Assembly: GCA_040383885.1 (NCBI GenBank)
Contig: JBEICQ010000045.1
Coordinates: 1 to 15,617, forward strand
DNA length: 15,617 nucleotides
Direction: 5' to 3'
From: JBEICQ01 sp040383885
GTDB taxonomy: Bacteria > Bacteroidota > Bacteroidia > UBA4408
The position numbers and the translations under genes were made by a program. Positions 1 to 7,467 of this stretch are shown here, in pieces. The notes under the pieces are model-generated. The model was not told the origin of the DNA, searched no databases, and worked only from the letters and a program-made list of their open reading frames with translations. Each line of letters starts with the position of its first letter. Position 1 is the first letter of the stretch.

Positions 1-146
1 AGCAGATATAAAGTAGCAAATAACCAGCGAAAATACACGAGACCAGCGTGTGATTTTTGCCCGCAGATTGCGCTCAGGAAGGCAAGCTTTTATCGTATTT
101 GTTTTTAAATTTTATCCAACCACCCGCGTTAGCGATTGCAGCGGTT

Positions 147-167
147 ACTTTTTGCAAAGCAAAAAGT
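147..167. repeat. Perfect 9-bp hairpin (ACTTTTTGC / GCAAAAAGT)
   Basis: ACTTTTTGC (147-155) and GCAAAAAGT (159-167) are exact reverse complements around an AAA loop. The hairpin lies downstream of the recF stop on the minus strand, but neither strand shows a U-run directly after the stem, so it is a poor intrinsic terminator. It is flanked by short AGCGATTGCAGCGG and GAGCGGAAAGC stretches, an arrangement I associate with dispersed intergenic repeats in Bacteroidota; that link is from memory and not shown here. Confidence 0.6.
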
Positions 168-183
168 TTGAGCGGAAAGCGCG

Positions 184-207
184 CCGCGGCAGGTTTACCT
201 GCCGCGG
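184..207. repeat. Perfect 11-bp GC-rich hairpin downstream of recF
   Basis: CCGCGGCAGGT (184-194) and ACCTGCCGCGG (197-207) are exact reverse complements separated by only TT, so in practice a 10-bp stem with a TTTA loop. It lies 30 bases beyond the recF stop codon and could stop or stabilise the dnaE-recF transcript as RNA. No T-tract follows on either strand, so I call it a repeat or structured element and not an intrinsic terminator. The rest of 1-236 shows no gene I can support. Confidence 0.6.
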
Positions 208-236
208 AACGCCCCACTCATTTGAGGAATCAATGA

Positions 237-1331
237 TTAGCCGATGGCAATGTTGCGCACTTCTGTAGCTGATCCTGCTGCGCTCAGTCCCGCTATCTCA
301 GCCGTGTCTGTGATGAACACCTGTCCCATGTCCCTGCCCATGAGTAGTTCTGTGAGTCTTTGCCTGCGACCCGCATCCAGCTTGTCGCTAAAATCGTCGA
401 TGAGCAGGGCAGGTGGAGTACCCAGCGATTTGTGCAAGAGCGCATGAGCAGCAAGTCGCAAGGCGATGAGGAAGGATTTTTGCTGTCCCTGCGAAGCAAA
501 TCTTTTGAGTGGCAATGCGTTTAATGTAAATTCCAAATCGTCGCGATGCGCTCCCGTGGAGGTAAATCCATTGGCGATGTCTTTCTTCAGTGTTCTCTCC
601 ATTTCTTCCAGTGGAGAAGTGCCTTCAAAGCCCGCCATTAGCTTGATGTGCACCTCATCATCCTGTCCGGAGATGCTTCGGTAACAATCTGAGAAATGGG
701 CTGCAAACATGTCCAGAAAACTTCTTCTGCGGACATGGATAAAACTGCCAAGGGCATCGAGTTGCTGGTTGTACACATCTATTAAAGACAGCGGAAGCGA
801 GGGGTTTTCGCGCACCTGCTTCAGGTATTTGTTGCGCTGTTCAAGGATGCTTTGGTATTGCAAAAGGCTTTCGAGAAATTCCGGATTGTATTGTGCAATT
901 ACTCCGTCGGTAAATTTTCTTCTTCGCTCGCTCCCTTCGCTGATGATGGCATAGTCGCCGGGCAGGATGGCTACCAGTGGAAATCTTCCAATATGTGCAG
1001 ATATCTTACGGTATATTTCTTCCTGCACGCGGAAGATTTTTTTTTCGTCCCGCTGCACAGAACAGACTACCGAAACAGGCATTCCTTCTTCAGAAAAGAT
1101 GCCACGGAGGATGAAGGCAGGATCTCCAAAACGAATATTTTGCTGGTCGCTTTGGTTTAAAAAACTTTTGGTGAGGCAGAGGTAGTGAATGGCATCGAGC
1201 ACATTGGTTTTTCCCACGCCGTTGGGTCCCCACAGCAGGTTGATGCCCGGCACAAAATCAAACACAGCCGATTCGTAATTGCGGAAACCGGTGAGTGATA
1301 GTTTTTCGAGGTAGGCACGGGCCATGTTCAT
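237..1331 (-). CDS. recF: DNA replication and repair protein RecF
   Basis: RecF is an SMC-like ATPase that binds gapped DNA and, with RecO and RecR, helps load RecA at single-strand gaps. The 364-residue product has the full family signature: Walker A GPNGVGKT at 35-42, a long central arm region, TSTGAHRDDL near 257-266, the ABC-type signature SQGQQKS at 280-286, and Walker B LLIDD at 309-313 followed by FSDKLD. Length is normal for RecF. The start chosen (1331) shares one base with the dnaE stop (TGATG), which favours translational coupling; a second ATG two codons in (1325) is equally possible, because the family core begins at YLEKLSLTGFRNY. In many bacteria recF lies by dnaA/dnaN; here it follows dnaE directly. 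The stop is TAA at 237-239. Confidence 0.96.
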   Translation of the reverse strand: MNMARAYLEKLSLTGFRNYESAVFDFVPGINLLWGPNGVGKTNVLDAIHYLCLTKSFLNQSDQQNIRFGDPAFILRGIFSEEGMPVSVVCSVQRDEKKIFRVQEEIYRKISAHIGRFPLVAILPGDYAIISEGSERRRKFTDGVIAQYNPEFLESLLQYQSILEQRNKYLKQVRENPSLPLSLIDVYNQQLDALGSFIHVRRRSFLDMFAAHFSDCYRSISGQDDEVHIKLMAGFEGTSPLEEMERTLKKDIANGFTSTGAHRDDLEFTLNALPLKRFASQGQQKSFLIALRLAAHALLHKSLGTPPALLIDDFSDKLDAGRRQRLTELLMGRDMGQVFITDTAEIAGLSAAGSATEVRNIAIG

Positions 1332-4300
1332 CAGGGATTCACGGTGAGCGTTACATCCTCCATCTCATACAGCTTGTGCAGGGTTTCGTGGTTGATGAGG
1401 ACTTTGCTTTTTTTGGGAATCATCTCCAGCCTTGCATTGTTCACCGAATCAATCAATGCCAGTTTGAGGGTGATGTTGCCCGGATGTTTTTCGATAAAAG
1501 TGCAGAGGTGGTTTACAAGGCTTTCCGACAGATCGCTGAGGTGCACACTGAGCAATACCTGTTTTGTGCGTGCCTGTGCGAGCTCGTCGAGGTGAATCAT
1601 ATTGATGATTTTGGCTTCATACACATTTTCTTGTCCTTGTCTTTGCTCAATCCTTGCCATTACAAACACAAAGGTATCGGGCACCAGCAAATGTTTGAAT
1701 CGCAAATAGTTTTCTGAAAACAGAAACAGGGTAGCGTTTCCGTCGAAATCTTCGATGGTGAAGTTTGCAAATGGTGCTCCGCTTTTGTTGGTGCGGTGGT
1801 TCACGGAAGTGATGATTCCCGGAAAGGTAATTTCTCTTCCACGGTACCGGGTGGAATCACTCAGGTCGCTCACCTTGTTCATGCAAAACTCTTTGATTTC
1901 CGGTTGGTATGAGTCCAGCGGATGGCCGCTGAGGTAAAACCCGATGACTTCTTTCTCGAAGGAGAGCATGGTCATCTTTGTCCAAGGGATAGCAGCCGGA
2001 ACCGGGGGTGTGGGGATGTTTCCTTCCTCGGTTTCTCCGAACATGTTTATCTGGGTAGATTTTTTGCTTTCCTGTACGGCGTTGCCATAGCGGATGGCTT
2101 TTTCAATAAGGTTTACCTGATCGGCATCTGCTGCAAAATACTGGGCACGGTGCATGTCGGTAAAGGCATCAAAAGCACCGGAGTATACCAGGCTTTCGAA
2201 ACAGCGTTTGTTAAGTGCTCTTAGGTTTACTCTGGCAGCGAGGTCAAAGATGCCGGTGTAGTTTCCGTTGGCGCGTTCTTCTATGAGTGCCTGCACGGCA
2301 AGTTCGCCAACCCCTTTTACTGCTGCAAGACCAAAGCGAATTTGTCCCTGTCGGTTTACGGAGAAGGGCAGGTCACTTTCGTTTACATCCGGACCGAGCA
2401 CGGAAATACCCTGTCGGCGGCATTCATCGATGAAGAAGGTGATTTTTTTGATGTCGCTCATGTTGCGGGTGAGCACGGCAGACATGTATTCTGCCGGGAA
2501 GTTGGCCTTGAGGTAGGCGGTTTGGTAGGCCACCACGGAATAGGCAGCCGAGTGAGAACGATTGAAACCGTACTCGGCAAACTTCTGCATGATTTCAAAC
2601 ACTTCGGCGGCCTTGCCGGCATCCACCTGTTTTTCTGCTGCACCTTTGATGAACACCTCTTTTTGCTGCTCCATGGTTTTGGCATCTTTTTTTCCCATGG
2701 CACGGCGCAGCAGATCGGCACCACCCAGGGTAAAACCACCCATTACCTGTGCGGTTTGCATGATTTGTTCCTGGTAGACCATGATGCCGTATGTGTGCTT
2801 AAGAATATCTTCGAGCATGGGATGCGGATATTCCACTTTTTCGACGCCGTGCTTGCGGTTGATAAAGGAGGGAATAAACTGCATGGGGCCCGGTCTGAAC
2901 AGGGCGTTCATGGCAATCAGGTCTTCGATGTTTGTAGGCTTGAGGTCGCGCAGGTATTGTTGCATGCCTTCGGACTCAAACTGAAAAGTACCTACTGTAT
3001 CTCCGCGCTGGTAAAGGGCAAAGGTGGCAGGGTCATCCAGCGGAATATTTTCTATGTCAATGCTCAGGCCCTTCGATTTTTTGATGTTGATGATGGCATC
3101 GTTGATGATGGAGAGGGTTTTCAGACCCAGAAAATCCATCTTGAGCATGCCGGCCGATTCCACATATTTTCCGTCGTATTGTGTAACGAGCAGATCGGCA
3201 TCTTTGGCGGTACAGAGCGGGATGTAATTTTCCAGTTTATCGGGTGCAATGATCACCCCGGCGGCATGAATGCCGGTATGTCTTGCTGAGCCTTCGAGGA
3301 TTTCGGCAAAGCGAAGTGTTTTTTTAATTTCTTCGCTTCCGTTGTTTTTTTCTTCTCTCAGTTCTTTTACTTCTTCAAAGGCTTTTTTGAGGGTAACACC
3401 AAGGGTTTCAGGTACCAGTTTAGACAGGCGATCAGTATCGGCGAGCTTCACATTGAGTACACGCCCCACATCTTTGATGGCGGAACGGGCGGCCATGGTA
3501 CCAAAGGTGACAATCTGCGCCACGCGTTCCTTGCCGTATTTGTCCACCACATAATCAATTACTTTTTGTCTTCCGTCGTCGTCAAAATCAATATCAATAT
3601 CGGGCATGCTCACGCGTTCGGGGTTGAGAAAGCGCTCAAAAAGCAAATCGTATTTGATGGGATCAATGTTGGTGATGCCAATGCAGTAGGCCACAGCGGA
3701 GCCGGCAGCGGAGCCTCTGCCCGGACCTACGGTGACGCCGAGGTTCCGCGCAGCTGAGGTAAAATCCTGTACGATGAGAAAATAGCCGGCAAAGCCCATG
3801 TCGGCAATCACCTTCAATTCAAAATCGAGACGGGAGCTGATGGATTCCGTAAGCTCGTTGTATCTGTTTTTTGCACCCAGGAAGGTAAGGTGTCGCAGGT
3901 ATTCTATCTCGCTGGTAAATCCTTCGGGAAGCGCGTACACGGGCAAGAGAATATCGCGTGTGATGGAAGGTGTTTCAATCTTATCTACAATCTCCTGAGT
4001 GTTTTCCAGGGCTTCGGGCATGTCTTTAAAGAGGGCCTCCATCTCTTCGGTGGACTTCATGAAAAACATGTTGCCGTGAAAACGCATGCGGTTGGGATCA
4101 TTGAAGTCTTTGCCGGTTTGCAGGCAGAGCAGGATGTCCTGTGCTTCGGCATCTTCCATGTTTACATAATGCACATCGTTGGTAGCAATGGCTTTTACCC
4201 CGTATTTTTTTGCCCAGCCTTCGAGCACGCGGTTGCAGGTATTTTGTTCGGGCAGATCGTGTCGCTGCAGTTCGATGTAATAATCCTCGCCAAAAATTTC

Positions 4301-4795
4301 CAGCCATTCTTTGAAAAGGATTTCTGCTTCTGCTTCTCCCTTGTGCAGGATGCATTGGTTGATTTCTGAGGCGAGGCAGCAGGTGGTGGCAATGAGTCCG
4401 CCGCGGTACTCGCGGATGAGTTCCTTGTCTATCCTTGGTTTGTAGTAGTATCCCTCTGTGTAGCCTTTGGAACAGAGAATGGAGAGGTTGCGGTATCCTT
4501 CGGCATTTTTGGCAAGGATGAGTTGGTGAAAGGTATTTTTTTCATCGCCCTGGTTGCCTTTGGTTTTGTAGAAACGACTTCCCCGGGCCAGGTAAAATTC
4601 GCAGCCGATAATGGGTTTGATGTCATGCTTTTTGGCTTCAGATACAAAGCGGGGCACACCGAACATGTTTCCGTGGTCGGTGATGGCCATGGCTTTCATG
4701 CCATTGTTTTTGGCTTTGTATAAAAGATTGGTGATGGAGGCGGCACCATCGAGCAGCGAAAACTGGGTATGTGTATGTAGGTGTGAAAACTGCAT
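1331..4795 (-). CDS. dnaE: DNA polymerase III alpha subunit (replicative polymerase)
   Basis: DnaE is the catalytic subunit of the replicative polymerase. In the 1154 residues the order is: PHP domain (about 1-270) with HLHTH at 5-9, TDHGN at 39-43, E66, H90 and NDVHY at 206-210; polymerase palm/fingers with GPGRGSAAGS at 357-366, PDIDIDF at 398-404 and KMDFLGL at 552-558; helix-hairpin-helix region near 826-880; QINMFG at 915-920 as an internal clamp-binding motif; and an OB fold near 985-1070. D399, D401 and D554 correspond to the three catalytic aspartates of E. coli DnaE (401, 403, 555). The PHP metal ligands look conserved, unlike in E. coli, so an intrinsic proofreading nuclease is possible by inference. 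The ATG at 4795 gives the expected FSHLHTHTQFSLLDG beginning. A TAACTTTG box lies just upstream. It is probably co-transcribed with recF. Confidence 0.97.
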   Translation of the reverse strand: MQFSHLHTHTQFSLLDGAASITNLLYKAKNNGMKAMAITDHGNMFGVPRFVSEAKKHDIKPIIGCEFYLARGSRFYKTKGNQGDEKNTFHQLILAKNAEGYRNLSILCSKGYTEGYYYKPRIDKELIREYRGGLIATTCCLASEINQCILHKGEAEAEILFKEWLEIFGEDYYIELQRHDLPEQNTCNRVLEGWAKKYGVKAIATNDVHYVNMEDAEAQDILLCLQTGKDFNDPNRMRFHGNMFFMKSTEEMEALFKDMPEALENTQEIVDKIETPSITRDILLPVYALPEGFTSEIEYLRHLTFLGAKNRYNELTESISSRLDFELKVIADMGFAGYFLIVQDFTSAARNLGVTVGPGRGSAAGSAVAYCIGITNIDPIKYDLLFERFLNPERVSMPDIDIDFDDDGRQKVIDYVVDKYGKERVAQIVTFGTMAARSAIKDVGRVLNVKLADTDRLSKLVPETLGVTLKKAFEEVKELREEKNNGSEEIKKTLRFAEILEGSARHTGIHAAGVIIAPDKLENYIPLCTAKDADLLVTQYDGKYVESAGMLKMDFLGLKTLSIINDAIINIKKSKGLSIDIENIPLDDPATFALYQRGDTVGTFQFESEGMQQYLRDLKPTNIEDLIAMNALFRPGPMQFIPSFINRKHGVEKVEYPHPMLEDILKHTYGIMVYQEQIMQTAQVMGGFTLGGADLLRRAMGKKDAKTMEQQKEVFIKGAAEKQVDAGKAAEVFEIMQKFAEYGFNRSHSAAYSVVAYQTAYLKANFPAEYMSAVLTRNMSDIKKITFFIDECRRQGISVLGPDVNESDLPFSVNRQGQIRFGLAAVKGVGELAVQALIEERANGNYTGIFDLAARVNLRALNKRCFESLVYSGAFDAFTDMHRAQYFAADADQVNLIEKAIRYGNAVQESKKSTQINMFGETEEGNIPTPPVPAAIPWTKMTMLSFEKEVIGFYLSGHPLDSYQPEIKEFCMNKVSDLSDSTRYRGREITFPGIITSVNHRTNKSGAPFANFTIEDFDGNATLFLFSENYLRFKHLLVPDTFVFVMARIEQRQGQENVYEAKIINMIHLDELAQARTKQVLLSVHLSDLSESLVNHLCTFIEKHPGNITLKLALIDSVNNARLEMIPKKSKVLINHETLHKLYEMEDVTLTVNP

Positions 4796-4802
4796 GTGTA
4801 TG

Positions 4803-4810
4803 CAAAGTTA
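4803..4810 (-). promoter_or_regulatory. Bacteroidota-type -7 promoter box for dnaE (TAACTTTG)
   Basis: Reading the minus strand, TAACTTTG matches the TAnnTTTG -7 consensus exactly. Its last base is only 7 nt from the dnaE ATG, so transcription would begin at or within a few bases of the start codon. About 19 nt upstream is TGTTTC, a partial match to the TTG -33 element. An inverted repeat CAAGGC-N14-GCCTTG (4814-4839) occupies the spacer. Confidence 0.55.
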
Positions 4811-5032
4811 CGCCAAGGCAAGCCCCTGAAACAGCCTTGTTAAAAACTATTGAAACCTGATGAAAATGCCTGCAAATGAAGGTTTCCATGTTTGATGCAG
4901 AACCTGTGTTCAGGCAGAAACAGCAGCAAGCACTGCCCGGGCCCATGCCATACCATGTGCATTTGCAAAAAGGATTTTTTTTACGGCTGCCTCCCGCCTA
5001 AGCGTTTTGCTGCCAAACAGGAGCTGTGTATT

Positions 5033-7363
5033 TTATTCCACCGGGATTTTGAAATGCATCCATGCACCTTCTGCAAACACCTGTAAGATAAAAATTCCTG
5101 TTCCCAAACCCGGAAGGTAGATCAGTTGATGATCGGTTGCCAGAGGAATGCTTTTTCCATCAGTGGAGAAGAGCTGTGCACGGCTGATGTTTTTGTTACA
5201 GGCATACACACCGGCATTTACTTTTCTGAGGATGATGCCTTGTGCTTTCTTGCTCATTTCAGCAGCTGAGGTGATGCCAAAGAATACACAATCACTCTCG
5301 GCAAAACAGGATTGTGAGGTGATGCCAAGCTTGTAATTTCCGCTTGCAGCCGGACTGAACCCCCTGTTTGTTTCGCCGGGGATGGGTGCATTGTTGCTGC
5401 AATCTATCCATTGGTAGAGGGCACTGTCCTGCGCTGCCAGAAGGCTGCTTCCGTTGTTTATTACGGTGGCATCGGGTGCCGGTATTTGTTGTATAAACAG
5501 GCTGTCGGTTCCCATACAATGGCCTTGCCGGTAGGCCTGCACCCAAGTCCATGATGCCTCTTGCGCATAGGTGGTGCTGCCTGTTTGTCCGTTCCACCAC
5601 TGCAGCGAATCTGCCACAGCAAGGGCCTGTAGCAGCAAACTATCGGATGCACAAATGGCGCTTGTATCCGCCACGATGTTTACCTGCGCAAGCGGCCTGA
5701 TTTGTAAAAGAAGATGCGTGGTATCCGCTCCCCAAGCATTGCTGATGATGCATCTGTAAACCTGATTACTGAGAGGAACAGATGTGTTTACCAATACTGT
5801 GTTTCCCGAATCGGGCAATACCACATTGTTGTATTCCCATGTGTAGTGGTTCGCTGCCTGTCCCTGATAAGCCGGAACCTGCCATTGAAAAGTTGTTCCC
5901 ACGCAAGTCTCGTAGTAGCTGGTATCATTAAGAAAATGGGGAGGCAGTTTCATCTCCAGTGCACCGTTGCTGGGGAAGTAAGGGTTGCGTGCTAGTCCTG
6001 TAAGGTCGTCGGCACAGAGTGGATTGTATTGAGCAACACCGGTGATGAGGCTGTTCTGAGGGTAATAATCCTGCAGAGGGATGTTGAACTGCGGATTGAC
6101 AAATACCGAATGCTGTTCGATGTTCAGAGAATCCTGAAAGGCCTGCAGGTTGGCATAATTGTAAGTAAGATTGGGACCATTGGTATAGTAGATGTTTCTG
6201 TCGAAATGCCAGTAAGGTGCCCATGAAGTTGGATTGGGATAATAAAACAGGTAACGGTTTGCATTTGCATTTTGTCTATAGATGATGTTGTCTGTAAGTT
6301 CAAAGCGCTCGGTAGGGGAGAAGCTTCCTTCAATATACACGGCAAATCCGGCGGTATTTGAATTCACATAAAAGGTATTGAAGTTTGCTATGATATTGCC
6401 TGATGAGCTGCTTCTAAAGGCATACACGGCGGTGCTGCCGCCGGAAGCGATAACAAGGTTGTTATAGAAATAGCAGGGATCGTTGAGCAGCCCGCCCGAT
6501 TGAATCAGCTGAAAGGTGCTGTTTACAAAGTTGTGATGAAATTTCCAGCGGCGGTGATTTTGATAAAGCAGTCGCGAACCAAATTGGTTGTGGTGGATGT
6601 TACTTGCAATGCCACCATCTAAAAATAAGTTCCTGCCGCCGGTATTGATGTTGCAGTATGACACTTCCAGCCGGCGGTGATTTTGTGGACCGTTGTTCAT
6701 GTAAAGTCCATCTACAGCGCCATACAGCCCGCAATGAGTAATGACCATTCCGGAATCGTTGCAACCCTGAATCACCCAATCGGTGGCAGAAGAATTTGCC
6801 GAGTTATGTCCCTGAATGATGCAATGCTCGAAGCGGCAGCACTTTCCGCCGTTTATTTTTACCACGGCATTGTTGTTTACACCCGGTGCTTGCAACAGGG
6901 TGAGTCGCTTGAAATTAACATAGCTGCATTGGTTCAGCAACAAGCTGTTTTGTTGGGAGGCCTGTGTGGCACCGTTGATGATGACGGAGCTGCTGTCGCC
7001 TGATTCAGACTGAAAAGTAAGCGTATTTTGCGCATTGCTTCCGGGCACTGAATCGATAATAAGCAGTTCAGGATACTGGCCATTTCTGATGTTTATCACC
7101 ACGGCACTGTCTATGCCCTGCTGTTGCAAAGAAGTAATCAGTCCCTGCAGATTAGGGAAATCGGGGTTTACACCACCCACTGTATAGGTCCCGTGCATGG
7201 GTTGTGCACAAACCAATGAGGTGAAAAGAAGCAAGGCCACCAGGATGTTTCTTGCTTGAAGAGTGGGGGTTGTGACAAAACAGCGGGGATACGATAACGA
7301 TGACTTGAGCCTGTATACCGGCCAATCGCTGAGGGAGGAGTCGTTAATCCTTAATGCTTGCAT
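5033..7363 (-). CDS. Secreted right-handed beta-helix protein with Ig-like modules and T9SS-type sorting domain
   Basis: This is probably a cell-surface or secreted protein; no enzymatic activity can be assigned. Visible in order: a hydrophobic signal-like segment at about 39-53 (ILVALLLFTSLVCA, likely cleaved before Q54); a GTYTVGGVNPDFPNLQ module at 58-73 that opens many Bacteroidota beta-helix proteins; a beta-helix from about 90 to 460 rich in Asn, Gly and His rungs, with QNHRR recurring at 227-231 and 268-272; an Ig-like domain at about 475-558 with paired Cys (C487, C538); two further short modules at about 560-627 and 628-697; and a T9SS type A-like tail at about 725-776 (QLFSTDGKSI, LPGLGTGIFILQV). 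The first 38 residues ahead of the signal segment are odd, but the only ATG available is at 7363. It is divergent from the SGNH hydrolase gene with 104 nt between the chosen starts. Confidence 0.85.
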   Translation of the reverse strand: MQALRINDSSLSDWPVYRLKSSLSYPRCFVTTPTLQARNILVALLLFTSLVCAQPMHGTYTVGGVNPDFPNLQGLITSLQQQGIDSAVVINIRNGQYPELLIIDSVPGSNAQNTLTFQSESGDSSSVIINGATQASQQNSLLLNQCSYVNFKRLTLLQAPGVNNNAVVKINGGKCCRFEHCIIQGHNSANSSATDWVIQGCNDSGMVITHCGLYGAVDGLYMNNGPQNHRRLEVSYCNINTGGRNLFLDGGIASNIHHNQFGSRLLYQNHRRWKFHHNFVNSTFQLIQSGGLLNDPCYFYNNLVIASGGSTAVYAFRSSSSGNIIANFNTFYVNSNTAGFAVYIEGSFSPTERFELTDNIIYRQNANANRYLFYYPNPTSWAPYWHFDRNIYYTNGPNLTYNYANLQAFQDSLNIEQHSVFVNPQFNIPLQDYYPQNSLITGVAQYNPLCADDLTGLARNPYFPSNGALEMKLPPHFLNDTSYYETCVGTTFQWQVPAYQGQAANHYTWEYNNVVLPDSGNTVLVNTSVPLSNQVYRCIISNAWGADTTHLLLQIRPLAQVNIVADTSAICASDSLLLQALAVADSLQWWNGQTGSTTYAQEASWTWVQAYRQGHCMGTDSLFIQQIPAPDATVINNGSSLLAAQDSALYQWIDCSNNAPIPGETNRGFSPAASGNYKLGITSQSCFAESDCVFFGITSAAEMSKKAQGIILRKVNAGVYACNKNISRAQLFSTDGKSIPLATDHQLIYLPGLGTGIFILQVFAEGAWMHFKIPVE

Positions 7364-7368
7364 GTTTG

Positions 7369-7376
7369 CAAAGGTA
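7369..7376 (-). promoter_or_regulatory. Possible -7 promoter box for the beta-helix gene (TACCTTTG)
   Basis: On the minus strand TACCTTTG matches TAnnTTTG and ends 5 nt before the ATG at 7363, almost the same spacing as at dnaE. I see no TTG at the expected 19-21 nt upstream (a TTTTG is 27 nt away), so the promoter is only partly supported. Its first two bases lie inside an inverted repeat at 7375-7390. Confidence 0.4.
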
Positions 7377-7390
7377 AGTGCTCACACTTA
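7375..7390. promoter_or_regulatory. Inverted repeat in a divergent intergenic region (possible operator)
   Basis: TAAGTG (7375-7380) and CACTTA (7385-7390) are exact reverse complements with a 4-nt spacer. The repeat overlaps the upstream edge of the candidate promoter of the beta-helix gene and lies between the two divergent exported-protein genes, a usual place for a regulator site. There is no evidence for which protein would bind, and a 6-bp arm could arise by chance. Confidence 0.3.
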
Positions 7391-7467
7391 TTGGTGATGC
7401 GCTCAAAAGAGGAGGCACCACCTTTTTTATTTTGTATGAAACACCGGCAAAAGTTTATTTTTATCCC

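Noticed and set aside
184..207. Hairpin as an intrinsic terminator of dnaE-recF
   Set aside because: The stem is strong, but neither strand has a T-tract directly after it.
50..268. 72-codon plus-strand ORF at the left edge
   Set aside because: It runs through the two hairpins and into the recF 3' end; the composition is repeat-derived and shows no protein-like features.
2342..3289. 315-codon plus-strand ORF
   Set aside because: It lies wholly antisense within dnaE, whose conserved motifs cover the same stretch; no family resemblance, and codon bias of the real gene explains the openness.
7378..7467. GTG at 7378 as the start of the SGNH hydrolase
   Set aside because: It would bury a clean signal peptide 30 residues inside the protein and would overlap the divergent promoter region; the ATG at 7468 fits better.
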